In this document: positions 35,935 to 49,251 of the stretch, piece after piece
Layout: every line of letters starts with the position of its first letter
Numbering within the stretch: position 1 is the stretch's first letter
The notes under the pieces: generated by a model
Seen by the model: only the letters and a program-made list of their open reading frames with translations
The model's database searches: none
What the model was told of the DNA's origin: nothing
Assembly (NCBI RefSeq): GCF_015905305.1
Contig: NZ_JADZLQ010000001.1
Coordinates: forward strand, 642,589-706,588
DNA length: 64,000 bases
Direction: 5' to 3'
From: Pinirhizobacter soli
Lineage (GTDB): Bacteria; Pseudomonadota; Gammaproteobacteria; Xanthomonadales; Rhodanobacteraceae
Program-made: the position numbers and the translations under genes

Positions 35935-38781
35935 GTGAGCACAAACCTGATCCGCGAGTTCTTCGATTCCTCCCAGCTCGCCGGCGGCAACGCCGACTAT
36001 GTCGAGCAAATGTACGAGTTCTGGCTGGCGGATCCCTCCTCCGTCTCGGCCGAATGGAACACTTACTTCAAGGCGTTCAAAGGCCGCGAGGCCGGCGACA
36101 CCCCGCACTCCGCGGCCATCGCCCGCATCGAGGCAGCCCAGCGCCAGCGCCGTACTGCCGTGGCCCCCGCGGTCAGCGCCGGCGACGATGCCCATGCCCG
36201 CAAGCAGGCCGGTGTCATCCGCCTGCTCACCGCCTATCGTTCCCGTGGCCACCTGGCCGCCGATCTCGACCCGCTCGGCCTTGCCACCAAGATGGACGCG
36301 CCGGACCTGGGACTGGCCTTCCATGGCCTCACCGAGGCCGATCTCGACACCGAATTCGACTGCGGCACCTACGCCGGCGGCGGTCAGCGCCTGAAGTTGC
36401 GCGAACTCCTGGCACGGCTTAAGAAGGTCTACACCGGCACCATCGGTGCCGAGTTCATGTACATCAGCGACCACGACCAGCGGCGCTGGATCTACTCACG
36501 GCTGGAAAAGGCCAACGCCGACGCCGGGTTCGACAAGAAGGAAAAGATCCGCCTCCTGGAGGCGCTCACCGCCGCCGAGGGCCTTGAGCGCTACCTGCAC
36601 ACCAAGTACGTCGGCCAGAAGCGCTTCTCGCTGGAAGGCGGCGACAGCCTGATCCCCATGGTCGACGATGTCGTCCGCGCCGGTGGCGACAACGGCATGC
36701 GCGAAATCATCATCGGCATGGCCCATCGCGGCCGCCTGAACGTGCTGGTGAATATCCTGGGCAAGCCCCCGCACCAGCTCTTCAACGAATTCGAAGGCAA
36801 GTTCGACCACCCGGACGATCCGCATCACTCCGGCGACGTGAAATACCACATGGGTTTCTCCGCCGACGTCAAGACACCCAAGGGTGGCGTGCACGTGGCG
36901 CTGGCCTTCAACCCGTCGCACCTGGAAATCGTCAATCCCGTGGTGGCCGGTTCCGTGCACGCGCGCCAGTCGCGCCGCCGCGATGCCGAGCGCCGCCAGT
37001 CGCTGGCCGTGCTGGTGCACGGCGATGCCGCTTTCGCCGGCCAGGGCGTGGGCATGGAACTGTTGAACATGTCGCAGGCGCGCGGCTTCGCCATCGGCGG
37101 CACGCTGCACATCGTGATCAACAACCAGGTGGGCTTCACCACCTCCAACCCGCAGGACGCCCGCTCCACGCTGTACTGCACCGACCTCGCCAAGATGGTC
37201 AATGCCCCGGTGTTCCATGTAAACGGCGACGATCCGGAAGCCGTGCTGCAGGTCACCCGCCTGGCCTACGAATTCCGCAAGGAATTCAAGAAAGACGTGG
37301 TGATCGACTTGGTCTGCTACCGCCGCCATGGCCACAACGAGGCGGACGAACCCGCAGCCACCCAGCCGTTGATGTACCAGGTGATCCGCAAGCGCGCGAC
37401 CACCCGCGACCTCTACGCCCAGCGACTGGTCGAAGCCCGCGTGATCGGCGCCGACGATGGCCAGAAGATGCTCGACGACTACCGTGCGCGCCTGGAGGCC
37501 GGTGGCTCGTTGATCGCCCTGGACGAAACCCCCGAACGCGACATTCCCGTCGATTGGTCCCGCTTCGCCGGCAACACCCTTGCCACACCCGCCGAGACCG
37601 GCGTCAACCGCAAGAAGCTGGCCGAGCTCAGCGCCACGATCCTTGATATCCCCGCCGATATCACCCTGCACGCGCGCGTGGCCAAGATCTACGAAGACCG
37701 CCGCAAGATGGCCGCGGGCGAGCTACCGGGCGACTGGGGCTTCGCCGAGAACCTGGCCTACGCCAGCCTGATCGACGAAGGCCACGACCTGCGCCTGGTC
37801 GGCCAGGACGCCGGCCGCGGCACCTTCTTCCACCGCCATGCGGTGCTGCACGACCAGAATTCCGACAACACCTACCTGCCACTGTCGAAAGTGCGCAAGG
37901 GCGCGCTGGTGGACGTGATCGATTCGCTGCTGTCCGAAGAAGCCGTGATGGCTTTCGAATACGGCGAAGCCACCACCTCGCCGGATCAGCTGGGCATCTG
38001 GGAAGGCCAGTTCGGCGACTTCGCCAATGGCGCCCAGGTGGTGATCGACCAGTTCATCAGCTCCGGTGAAGCGAAGTGGAACCGCCTGTGCGGCCTGGCC
38101 CTGTTCCTGCCCCACGGCTACGAAGGCCAGGGTCCGGAGCATTCCTCCGCCCGCCTGGAGCGCTTCCTGCAGCTGTGCGCCATGGAGAACATGCAGGTCT
38201 GCGTGCCCACCACACCAGCCCAGGCCTTCCACATGATCCGCCGCCAGCTGGTGCGCCCGGTGCGCAAGCCGCTGATCGTGATGACGCCGAAGTCCCTGCT
38301 GCGCCACAAGCTGGCGGTGTCGTCGCTGGATGAACTTGCCACCGGCCAGTACCAGCTCGTCATCGGCGACCAGCAGAAGCTTGCCGACAAGAAGGTCAAG
38401 CGCATGGTGCTGTGTTCGGGCAAGGTCTATTACGACCTGCTCGACGACGCGGGCAAGCGCGGCCTGAAGGACGTCGCCATCGTCCGCGTCGAGCAGCTGT
38501 ATCCGTTCCCGCGCGCCGAAGTGTCCGCGGAACTTGCCAAATACACCGGTGTGAAAGAAGTCATCTGGTGCCAGGAAGAACCCATGAACCAGGGTGCCTG
38601 GTTCCAGATCCGGCATCACCTGCAGGCCTGTATCGATGCGAAGCAGAGCCTTTCCTACGCCGGCCGCGCGCGCTCGCCGGCACCGGCCGCAGGCCACCTG
38701 AACACCCACGTCGCCGAACAGGCGGCTCTCGTCGAACAGGCGCTCGTAGCGCCCGTCGGCACCGATCACGCAGCGGAGTAA
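35935..38781 (+). CDS. sucA: 2-oxoglutarate dehydrogenase E1 component
   Basis: Thiamine-diphosphate decarboxylase of the 2-oxoglutarate dehydrogenase complex (TCA cycle). About 948 residues. N-terminal E2-docking segment [20 protein letters not shown]; phosphate/ThDP regions [52 protein letters not shown]; and the C-terminal transketolase half with [20 protein letters not shown]. The start is a GTG; 35935 has a GGTGG site five bases upstream and is preferred over GTG at 35917. It is first in the sucA-sucB-lpd operon, with 7 bp to sucB. Confidence 0.97.
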   Translation: MSTNLIREFFDSSQLAGGNADYVEQMYEFWLADPSSVSAEWNTYFKAFKGREAGDTPHSAAIARIEAAQRQRRTAVAPAVSAGDDAHARKQAGVIRLLTAYRSRGHLAADLDPLGLATKMDAPDLGLAFHGLTEADLDTEFDCGTYAGGGQRLKLRELLARLKKVYTGTIGAEFMYISDHDQRRWIYSRLEKANADAGFDKKEKIRLLEALTAAEGLERYLHTKYVGQKRFSLEGGDSLIPMVDDVVRAGGDNGMREIIIGMAHRGRLNVLVNILGKPPHQLFNEFEGKFDHPDDPHHSGDVKYHMGFSADVKTPKGGVHVALAFNPSHLEIVNPVVAGSVHARQSRRRDAERRQSLAVLVHGDAAFAGQGVGMELLNMSQARGFAIGGTLHIVINNQVGFTTSNPQDARSTLYCTDLAKMVNAPVFHVNGDDPEAVLQVTRLAYEFRKEFKKDVVIDLVCYRRHGHNEADEPAATQPLMYQVIRKRATTRDLYAQRLVEARVIGADDGQKMLDDYRARLEAGGSLIALDETPERDIPVDWSRFAGNTLATPAETGVNRKKLAELSATILDIPADITLHARVAKIYEDRRKMAAGELPGDWGFAENLAYASLIDEGHDLRLVGQDAGRGTFFHRHAVLHDQNSDNTYLPLSKVRKGALVDVIDSLLSEEAVMAFEYGEATTSPDQLGIWEGQFGDFANGAQVVIDQFISSGEAKWNRLCGLALFLPHGYEGQGPEHSSARLERFLQLCAMENMQVCVPTTPAQAFHMIRRQLVRPVRKPLIVMTPKSLLRHKLAVSSLDELATGQYQLVIGDQQKLADKKVKRMVLCSGKVYYDLLDDAGKRGLKDVAIVRVEQLYPFPRAEVSAELAKYTGVKEVIWCQEEPMNQGAWFQIRHHLQACIDAKQSLSYAGRARSPAPAAGHLNTHVAEQAALVEQALVAPVGTDHAAE

Positions 38782-38788
38782 GGCAAGC

Positions 38789-39997
<1,209 letters not shown>

Positions 39998-40169
39998 GCG
40001 CGCCCCGCGCCTAGAGAAAATAGGTAAAGGGGTGGCCCTGGCGCTGACCACCGCGCCAAAGCGCAGGGCTCCCCGAAACCTTTAAAACGCGAGCTTTCAC
40101 CCCATTTGTAGTGCAGAAACCGCTCGGGCCCAAACGCCCGGCGACACCTTCCAAAGGATTAATAGCGTC

Positions 40170-41594
40170 ATGACCGACAAATTCGACGTCATCGTCATCG
40201 GCGGCGGCCCTGCCGGCTACCACGCCGCGATCCGCGCCGCGCAGCTGGGCCTGAAAACCGCCGTGATCGATGCCTTCGTCGGCAAGGACGGCAAGGCTGC
40301 GCTGGGCGGTACCTGCCTCAATGTCGGCTGCATCCCCTCCAAGGCGCTGCTCGATTCATCCAAGCAGTTCTACAACATCGCGCACAACCTGCCCGTGCAC
40401 GGCATCACCGTTGAAAATGCCAAGGTGGACCTGGGCACCTTCATCGGCCGCAAGGACAAGATCGTCAAGCAGTTCACCGGCGGCGTGGCCCAGTTGTTCA
40501 AGGCCAACAAGATCGTCAGCTACTTCGGCACGGGTAAGCTGCTGAAGGGCAACAACGTTCAGATCACCGGCAACGATGGCGCCAAGCAGACCATCAGCGC
40601 CACCAACGTCGTGCTGGCCTCCGGTTCCGTGCCCATCGAGCTGCCGTTCGCCAAGTTTGACAACAAGTACATCATCGACAATGCCGGTGCGCTGGACATC
40701 ACCGAAGTGCCCAAGCGCATGGGCGTGATCGGCGCGGGTGTGATCGGCCTGGAACTGGGCAGCGTATGGCGTCGCCTTGGCGCCGAAGTCACCGTGATCG
40801 AAGCGCTGCCGGACTTCCTCGGCGCCGCCGATGCCGATATCGCCAAGGTCGCGTTGAAGGAATTCAACAAGCTCGGTCTCAATATCAAGCTCGGCGCCAA
40901 GCTGTCCAAGGCGCAGGTGAAGGGCTCTGAAGTGCACCTCACCTACAACGACAAGGACGGCGACCACGACCTCGTCGTCGACAAGCTGCTGGTAGCCGTG
41001 GGCCGCCGCGCCTACACCGACGGCCTGCTGGCCGACGACGTCGGCGTGAAGATCGACGACCGCGGCCGCATCGAGGTCGACGAACACTGCCACACCGGGG
41101 TCGATGGCGTGTGGGCCGTGGGCGACGCCGTGCGCGGTCCGATGCTGGCCCATAAGGGCTTCGAGGAAGGCATGGCGGTGGCCGAGTGGATCGCCGGCAA
41201 GTCTGGCCACGTCAACTACGACACCATCCCCTGGGTCATCTACACCGAGCCCGAGATCGCCTGGGCCGGCAAGACCGAAAAGCAGCTGAAAGACGAAGGC
41301 ATCCCCTACCGTTCCGGCAGCTTCCCGTTCGCCGCCATCGGCCGTGCCGTGGCCATGAATGAGGCCATCGGCCAGGTGAAGATGCTCGCCCATGCCGAAA
41401 CCGACCGCATCCTGGGTGTGCACATGGTGGGCCCGGGCGTGTCCGAGCTGATCGCCGAGTGCGTGGTGGCCATGGAGTTCAAGGGTTCGTCAGAAGACCT
41501 TGCCCGCATCGTCCACGCGCACCCGACGCTTTCCGAAGCGGTGCACGAGGCGGCGCTGGCCGTGGACAAGCGCGCCATCCACAAGGGCAACTGA
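40170..41594 (+). CDS. lpdA: Dihydrolipoyl dehydrogenase (E3)
   Basis: FAD enzyme that reoxidises dihydrolipoamide with NAD. 474 residues: FAD motif IVIGGGPAGYHAAIRAAQLG, redox disulfide GGTCLNVGCIPSK, NAD motif IGAGVIGLELGSVW, WAVGDAVRGPMLAHKG, and the C-terminal HAHPTLSEAVHEAAL with the catalytic His-Glu pair. A 172-bp, structure-prone gap separates it from sucB, so it may also have its own signal. A terminator follows. Confidence 0.97.
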   Translation: MTDKFDVIVIGGGPAGYHAAIRAAQLGLKTAVIDAFVGKDGKAALGGTCLNVGCIPSKALLDSSKQFYNIAHNLPVHGITVENAKVDLGTFIGRKDKIVKQFTGGVAQLFKANKIVSYFGTGKLLKGNNVQITGNDGAKQTISATNVVLASGSVPIELPFAKFDNKYIIDNAGALDITEVPKRMGVIGAGVIGLELGSVWRRLGAEVTVIEALPDFLGAADADIAKVALKEFNKLGLNIKLGAKLSKAQVKGSEVHLTYNDKDGDHDLVVDKLLVAVGRRAYTDGLLADDVGVKIDDRGRIEVDEHCHTGVDGVWAVGDAVRGPMLAHKGFEEGMAVAEWIAGKSGHVNYDTIPWVIYTEPEIAWAGKTEKQLKDEGIPYRSGSFPFAAIGRAVAMNEAIGQVKMLAHAETDRILGVHMVGPGVSELIAECVVAMEFKGSSEDLARIVHAHPTLSEAVHEAALAVDKRAIHKGN

Positions 41595-41613
41595 GCGCCC
41601 GACGCTAGCCAAC

Positions 41614-41647
41614 AAAGCCCGCTCGTGGCGACATGAGCGGGCTTTTT
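41614..41647 (+). terminator. Rho-independent terminator after lpdA
   Basis: 11-bp perfect stem AAAGCCCGCTC/GAGCGGGCTTT (41614-41624 with 41635-41645), a 10-base loop and a T tail. It ends the suc/lpd operon and precedes the LOG-family gene. Confidence 0.9.
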
Positions 41648-41670
41648 CGTTTCCAAGACCAGGACAGTCC

Positions 41671-42270
41671 ATGCACGCCATCACTTCGCTCTGCGTCTAC
41701 TGTGGCTCAAGCGCCGGCACGCGTCCGGAGTATGCCGAGCGCGCCTTCGCCTTCGGCGAAATGATCGCCCGGCGGGGCACGGCGCTGGTGTACGGCGGTG
41801 GACGCGTCGGCCTGATGGGCAAGGTCGCCGACGGCGTGCTGTCGGCCGGTGGTCGCGCCATCGGCGTCATTCCCCGCCACCTGATGGACAAGGAAGTGGG
41901 CCATACCGGCCTTACCGAATTGCACGTGGTGGAAACCATGCATGAGCGCAAGACGCGCATGTATGAGCTCTCCGATGCCTTCGTCGCCCTGCCCGGCGGC
42001 TTCGGCACGCTCGATGAAATGTTCGAAATGCTCACCTGGGCGCAATTGGGCCTGCACACTTACCCCTGCGCCTTCCTCGGTACCCGCGGTTTCTATACGC
42101 CGCTGGAACAGGGCATCGACCACATGGTGGAAGAAGGTTTCGTTCGCATGGAGCAGCGCCAGTCGCTATGGTTCGGCGAGGATCCCGAAGCGATGTTCAC
42201 GTGGATGGAAAACTACGAAGCCGTGTATACGCCCAAGTGGCTTCCTGGCGAAGCGGGCGATCACGCCTGA
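41671..42270 (+). CDS. LOG-family nucleotide 5'-monophosphate nucleosidase
   Basis: LONELY GUY-family phosphoribohydrolase, 199 residues. It starts MHAITSLCVYCGSSAG and contains YGGGRVGLMGKVADGVLSAG and the hallmark PGGFGTLDEMFEMLTW (PGGxGTxxE) with the catalytic Arg in HERKTRM. Family members release cytokinin bases from riboside monophosphates or act on AMP; which applies here is unknown. A longer in-frame extension into lpdA is spurious. It is 13 bp upstream of the quinone oxidoreductase gene on the same strand. Confidence 0.93.
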   Translation: MHAITSLCVYCGSSAGTRPEYAERAFAFGEMIARRGTALVYGGGRVGLMGKVADGVLSAGGRAIGVIPRHLMDKEVGHTGLTELHVVETMHERKTRMYELSDAFVALPGGFGTLDEMFEMLTWAQLGLHTYPCAFLGTRGFYTPLEQGIDHMVEEGFVRMEQRQSLWFGEDPEAMFTWMENYEAVYTPKWLPGEAGDHA

Positions 42271-42283
42271 AGGACTCCGACCA

Positions 42284-43279
42284 ATGAAACGATTTCGCGC
42301 ATTCCGCATCAACAACGACGCTAACGGTTATCGCGCCGGCCTCACCGACATATCAGTGGCTGATCTTGTCGAGGGTGAAGTGCTGGTCAAGGTCCAATGG
42401 TCGTCGGTGAACTTCAAGGATGCGCTGGCAGGCACCGGCAAGGGAAAGATCCTCCGTCAGTTTCCCTTGAATGGCGGCATCGACGTGGCCGGCCACGTGG
42501 TGGCATCGGCCGATCCCGCCTTCCAGGAAGGCGATGCGGTGCTGTGCACGGGCTGCGGGCTATCGGAAACCCGTGACGGGGGCTATGGCGAATACGTGAA
42601 GCTTCCCGCCGAATGGACGATCCCGCTCCCCGCCGGCCTTAGCACCCGCGAAGCGATGGCCCTGGGCACCGCCGGCTTCACCGCGGCGCTCTCGCTGCTG
42701 CGGATGCTCGACAACCGCCAGAGCCCGACACTCGGCCCGATCGCCATCACCGGCGCCACCGGCGGCGTAGGCATGCTGGCCATCGATATCTTCAACCGGG
42801 CGGGTTTCGAAGTTCACGCGATCTCAGGCAAGCCCGATCGCTTCGATACCCTCAAGGGCATCGGCGCCACGCAGTGCATCGACCGCCACCACCTGCAGTT
42901 TTCGGGCAAGCCGCTCGATTCAGGCCGCTTCGGCGGAGCGCTGGACAACGTCGGCGGCGACATGCTGTCCGGCTTGCTGCCGTTGATCGCGCCCTACGGC
43001 AATGTCGCCAGCTGCGGCCTGGCCGGCAGCCCGGCGCTCGCCACCACGGTGATGCCCTTCATCATTCGCGGCGTAAGCCTGCTGGGCATCGCCTCGGCCG
43101 GCACCGCCCGGGACATCCGCCAGGAGATCTGGCACCGCCTGGCGGGTGACTGGAAACCGGCCCACCTGGACACCATCGTCACCCGGGAAATCACCCTGGA
43201 CGAGCTTCCGGGCGTGTTCGGGGGCATGCTGGAGGGCCAATCCTTCGGTCGCACCGTGGTGCGAGTGGCTGAGGATTGA
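42284..43279 (+). CDS. YhdH/YhfP-family quinone or acrylyl-CoA reductase
   Basis: Zinc-independent medium-chain dehydrogenase/reductase of 331 residues. MKRFRAFRINNDANGYRAGL start; substrate domain VKVQWSSVNFKDALAGTGKG; nucleotide motif ITGATGGVGMLAIDIFNRAG. Family members include AcuI (acrylyl-CoA reductase) and YhdH. Start ATG at 42284 is preceded by an AAGGA ribosome-binding site. It probably forms a two-gene unit with the LOG-family gene. Confidence 0.9.
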   Translation: MKRFRAFRINNDANGYRAGLTDISVADLVEGEVLVKVQWSSVNFKDALAGTGKGKILRQFPLNGGIDVAGHVVASADPAFQEGDAVLCTGCGLSETRDGGYGEYVKLPAEWTIPLPAGLSTREAMALGTAGFTAALSLLRMLDNRQSPTLGPIAITGATGGVGMLAIDIFNRAGFEVHAISGKPDRFDTLKGIGATQCIDRHHLQFSGKPLDSGRFGGALDNVGGDMLSGLLPLIAPYGNVASCGLAGSPALATTVMPFIIRGVSLLGIASAGTARDIRQEIWHRLAGDWKPAHLDTIVTREITLDELPGVFGGMLEGQSFGRTVVRVAED

Positions 43280-43390
43280 TGAATCCGCCACGACCCGTAG
43301 AATGCTCAGGAAGTACTAATCACCACCGGACTGGCCGACCGCAAGAAGTCGCGAGCGGCTACCGGAAAACAAGCGTCCCTGGGGAAATGC

Positions 43391-43756
43391 ATGGCCCGTA
43401 TCCTGATCGTCGACGATTCGCCGTCGCAACTGCTTGGCATCAAGCGCATCGTCGAGAAACTCGGGCATGAGGCGCTCACCGCCGAAGATGGCGCCGCCGG
43501 CGTGGAAGCGGCCAAGCGCGAACTCCCTGATCTCATCCTGATGGATGTGGTCATGCCCAACCTCAACGGGTTCCAGGCCACGCGCACCATCTCCAAGGAG
43601 CCGACCACGGCCCACATTCCCATCGTGCTGGTCACCACCAAGGACCAGGACACCGACAAGGTCTGGGGCATGCGCCAGGGCGCCAAGGCTTATGTGGTCA
43701 AGCCAATCAAGGAAGAAGAGCTGGTTTCCACCTTGAAGGAACTGCTGCCAGGGTGA
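43391..43756 (+). CDS. PilH-like CheY-type response regulator
   Basis: Single receiver domain of 121 residues. Acidic pocket D8-D9, phosphoacceptor D52 (LILMDVVMPNLNG), conserved Thr in VLVTTKDQ and Lys in VVKPIKEEEL. It closely resembles PilH of the Pil-Chp twitching-motility system. In this window it stands alone, without pilG, pilI or pilJ. A REP-like palindrome lies 11 bp after the stop. Confidence 0.88.
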   Translation: MARILIVDDSPSQLLGIKRIVEKLGHEALTAEDGAAGVEAAKRELPDLILMDVVMPNLNGFQATRTISKEPTTAHIPIVLVTTKDQDTDKVWGMRQGAKAYVVKPIKEEELVSTLKELLPG

Positions 43757-43767
43757 CCTGTGCCGAA

Positions 43768-43793
43768 GGGGTCAGAGTAATTGCTCTGACCCC
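43768..43793. repeat. REP-like palindrome B
   Basis: Perfect 10-bp arms GGGGTCAGAG/CTCTGACCCC with a TAATTG centre. It matches the inner 26 bases of the element at 15671-15702 at 23 positions. Placed between the convergent stops of pilH-like and cbpA, as the other copy sits between two convergent stops. Confidence 0.82.
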
Positions 43794-43811
43794 CACCCTG
43801 TCGCCGGTATC

Positions 43812-44723
43812 TCAGGCTCGCGGGTCGAAGTCGGCAAACGCTTCGCGGTAGGCCTGCAATGCCGCCTTCTGTTCGATATTCACCGCCACCGGCACGCGCA
43901 CTTCCAGAGTAACGATCTGGTCGCCCGGATGGGCGCCGCCAGGCATACCGCGTCCCTTCAGCCGCAGCTTGCGGCCGCTCTGTGAGCCCGCCGGGATGCG
44001 CAGGTCCACGCTGCCGGCAAGGGTCGGCACAGCCACCGTGGCGCCCTCGGAAGCCTCCCAGGGAGCGATCGCCAGGGTCGAATGCACGGTGCGGCCTTCC
44101 AGCCGGAAACGCGCATCGTCCTTGATGCCAATTTCGAGCAGGAGATCGCCCGACGGGCCACCGCCGGACCCCGGATGTCCCTGGCCGGCCAGGCGGATCA
44201 CCTGCCCCGGCTGGATACCAGCGGGAATCCGTACTTCAAGCACGCGGTCGCCACCGGAGGCGCCATTGAGCGCCACGCGCGTCTTGCCACCGCTGAAGGC
44301 GGTCTGGATGTCGGTGTCGATCTGGGCCTGGATGTCTCGTCCGCGGCGGGCTTGCGGCGCACCCCCGCCACCCCGGCCGCGCCCGAAGAGACTTTCGAAG
44401 AAGTCACTGAAATCGCCGCCGCCGGCGCCGCCCATGTCGCCGAAGTCAAAACCCTGGCCCTGCTGGCCCCAGCCCGGCGGTGGCCGGAACTGCTCGCCCG
44501 GACGGTAGCCGCCGGCGCGAACCTGATCGTAAGCCCGGCGCTTCTCCGGATCTTTCAGCGCCTCGTTGGCTTCGTTGACCGCCTTGAATTGCTCCTCGGC
44601 GTTCGGTTCCTTGCTGCGGTCGGGATGGTATTTACGCGCAAGCTTGCGATACGCCGCCTTGATGTCGGCGTCGCTGGCGTCAGGCTCGACCCCGAGCACT
44701 TTGTAGTAATCCTTGAACTCCAC
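43812..44723 (-). CDS. cbpA: Curved-DNA-binding DnaJ-family co-chaperone CbpA
   Basis: DnaJ-like co-chaperone of 303 residues. N-terminal J domain ([36 protein letters not shown] with the HPD motif), Gly/Phe-rich linker to about 150, then two beta-sandwich substrate domains ([31 protein letters not shown]) without the DnaJ zinc-finger repeats. This layout fits CbpA. A GTG at 44735 opens the frame, but GTG at 44723 has GGGAG eight bases upstream and matches the family start. Confidence 0.9.
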   Translation of the reverse strand: MEFKDYYKVLGVEPDASDADIKAAYRKLARKYHPDRSKEPNAEEQFKAVNEANEALKDPEKRRAYDQVRAGGYRPGEQFRPPPGWGQQGQGFDFGDMGGAGGGDFSDFFESLFGRGRGGGGAPQARRGRDIQAQIDTDIQTAFSGGKTRVALNGASGGDRVLEVRIPAGIQPGQVIRLAGQGHPGSGGGPSGDLLLEIGIKDDARFRLEGRTVHSTLAIAPWEASEGATVAVPTLAGSVDLRIPAGSQSGRKLRLKGRGMPGGAHPGDQIVTLEVRVPVAVNIEQKAALQAYREAFADFDPRA

Positions 44724-44787
44724 CTTCGCTCCCACGAATGTAACGGCGGCCCACCCGTCGCCAGTATGCAGCCAAAGATGATGCCAC

Positions 44788-44803
44788 CTTGAACGTATTC
44801 AAG
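44788..44803 (-). promoter_or_regulatory. Candidate heat-shock-type promoter element of cbpA
   Basis: CTTGAATACGTTCAAG on the minus strand begins with CTTGAA, the -35 core of sigma-32 promoters, and is also a 6-bp inverted repeat. The expected -10 (CCCCAT-like) is only loosely matched downstream (GGCATCAT). Weak. Confidence 0.3.
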
Positions 44804-44904
44804 ACATTGGCGGCGAAAACTCAGCCCCGTCCGAGCCTCATCGCCGCGACCGTGGCGTGACGCCGATTCCCTGGGTGCGCAATCGCTCCTTGCGATGACT
44901 GGAC

Positions 44905-44930
44905 AAGGCGCGGGATCACTCCCGCGCCTT
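44905..44930 (-). terminator. Terminator-like hairpin after gyrA
   Basis: 11-bp perfect stem AAGGCGCGGGA/TCCCGCGCCTT with a four-base loop, 19 bp beyond the gyrA stop. The T tract is weak. Confidence 0.7.
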
Positions 44931-44948
44931 ATCGGCGGCCGTTATCCC

Positions 44949-47546
<2,598 letters not shown>

Positions 47547-47684
47547 CAAACGGCTTCCAGGCTGGTTGTGCGGGGCCCCCACCACGGCCCAGGACAGGCG
47601 CGGGCGACAAGCGGAAAATGCATCATGCAAGTGTACCACACCGGGTGATTAAAACCCAGTATTTAACCCAACAAAATCAATAGA

Positions 47685-48098
47685 TTACGGTTGGCTTTTG
47701 GACTTGCTGAAAAGCGCCGCGCGGGCACTGGCGAAATTGAACGCCGCACCCGCTGCCGAGCCTGCCGCCACGGCGACCGCGGGCCAGCGCTGAAGACCTT
47801 CGAAGAGCTTCAGGACAATCACGTAGACCCCCAGGTTCACCGCCGCACCCAGTGACATCAACACGACCCAGCCGAACCATTCGGCGTGAACAGAACGCCC
47901 ACTGCGGCGATGGCGAAAGGTGACGTGGCGATTCCACCACCAGGTGAAGGAGGCTGCGAAGGTGAACGACACCGCACGGGCCGGATACACGTGCCAGCCC
48001 GCCCAGGCCACCAGCCCCTGCACGATCGATGCGTCGATGGCCAGGCCAAGCAAGCCGCCTGCCGCGAAGCCCACCAGTTCCTGGCGCAGGCGGGTCAT
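47685..48098 (-). CDS. GtrA-family membrane protein
   Basis: Four-helix membrane protein of 137 residues typical of the GtrA/DPMS family, which moves lipid-linked sugars or assists glycosyltransferases. The pattern [19 protein letters not shown], then [18 protein letters not shown] (family TFxWNRxxTF motif), then two more helices is clear. It overlaps the mtnA stop by four bases, so translation is coupled to a methionine-salvage enzyme, for which I know no functional reason. No glycosyltransferase is adjacent. Confidence 0.88.
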   Translation of the reverse strand: MTRLRQELVGFAAGGLLGLAIDASIVQGLVAWAGWHVYPARAVSFTFAASFTWWWNRHVTFRHRRSGRSVHAEWFGWVVLMSLGAAVNLGVYVIVLKLFEGLQRWPAVAVAAGSAAGAAFNFASARAALFSKSKSQP

Positions 48099-49108
48099 CC
48101 GCCGAAGACGGCCTGCATTTTTGCCTGGTCGGGATGTTCGATCACGCCGCGCTCGGTAACCAGGGCATCGATCAGGGCGGCCGGGGTGACGTCGAATACC
48201 GGGTTCCAGGCGTCAGCCCCCTCCACCACCGTACGCGTTCCCGACATCGACAACAGTTCGGTGGCCTCGCGCAGCTCGATCTCGATGTCGTCGCCGTCGG
48301 CGGTGGCCATGTCCACCGTGGTGGACGGCGCCACCACCATGAACTTCACGCCATGGTGCCGGGCGGCAATGGCCAGCTGGTAGGTGCCGATCTTGTTGGC
48401 GGTGTCGCCATTGGCGGCGATGCGGTCGGCGCCCACCACGACCCACTGCACCGCGCCCGACTTCATCAGGTGGGACGCCGCCGAATCCGCCACCAGCCGC
48501 GCGGGAATACCGTCATTGACCAATTCCCACATGGTCAGCCGCGCACCTTGTAGCCAGGGGCGAGTCTCGCCCGCGAACACCTGGGCGATGCGTCCTGCGG
48601 AAACGCCGGCGCGAATCACGCCCAGGGCGGTACCGAAGCCGGCCGTGGCCAGTGAACCGGTATTGCAATGGGTCATCACGCCCGACCCCGGGGTGATCAG
48701 GGCCGCGCCGAACTCGCCCATGCGCCGGTTGGCGGCGAGGTCCTCGTCCTGGATGGCCTGGGCCTCGGCCTGGAGCGCCGCGGCATTGGCACCGAGGTCC
48801 AGGCGAGATTTCATGCGGTCCAGCGCCCACATCAGGTTGACCGCCGTGGGCCGGGCCGCCCGCAACATGGCCATGGCCGCCGGCAGCGGTTCGCCACCGC
48901 GCGCGGCCAGGACCACGCCCCATGCCGCGGCGATGCCAATGGCGGGAGCGCCGCGAACGGCCAGGTCCTTGATCGCCATGGTGACGTCGCTGGCATTGCG
49001 ACACTCGATCCAGACCGACTGGGCAGGCAATTTCCTCTGGTCGAGGAGGCTCAGGTAGTCGCCGTGCCACTGCACGGCGCGGATGGAGTCGTGGGCGTTG
49101 GCGTTCAT
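48095..49108 (-). CDS. mtnA: S-methyl-5-thioribose-1-phosphate isomerase
   Basis: Methionine-salvage enzyme converting methylthioribose-1-phosphate to methylthioribulose-1-phosphate. 337 residues with [17 protein letters not shown], the catalytic Cys in [12 protein letters not shown], and catalytic Asp in [20 protein letters not shown]. The frame extends to 49195; [14 protein letters not shown] at 49108 is chosen. No other mtn genes are in the window. Confidence 0.96.
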   Translation of the reverse strand: MNANAHDSIRAVQWHGDYLSLLDQRKLPAQSVWIECRNASDVTMAIKDLAVRGAPAIGIAAAWGVVLAARGGEPLPAAMAMLRAARPTAVNLMWALDRMKSRLDLGANAAALQAEAQAIQDEDLAANRRMGEFGAALITPGSGVMTHCNTGSLATAGFGTALGVIRAGVSAGRIAQVFAGETRPWLQGARLTMWELVNDGIPARLVADSAASHLMKSGAVQWVVVGADRIAANGDTANKIGTYQLAIAARHHGVKFMVVAPSTTVDMATADGDDIEIELREATELLSMSGTRTVVEGADAWNPVFDVTPAALIDALVTERGVIEHPDQAKMQAVFGG

Positions 49109-49251
49109 GGACACATTATGCGCGATCGCATCGCGCTTACCCACTGCCTTGTACCTACAAAAAAACCCGCACCCGCTGACACGCAATGGAGACACGTCGT
49201 CGCGGCATCAGTGGCATCGTCATCAGACCCCACTGACAAGGACGACGTCCA

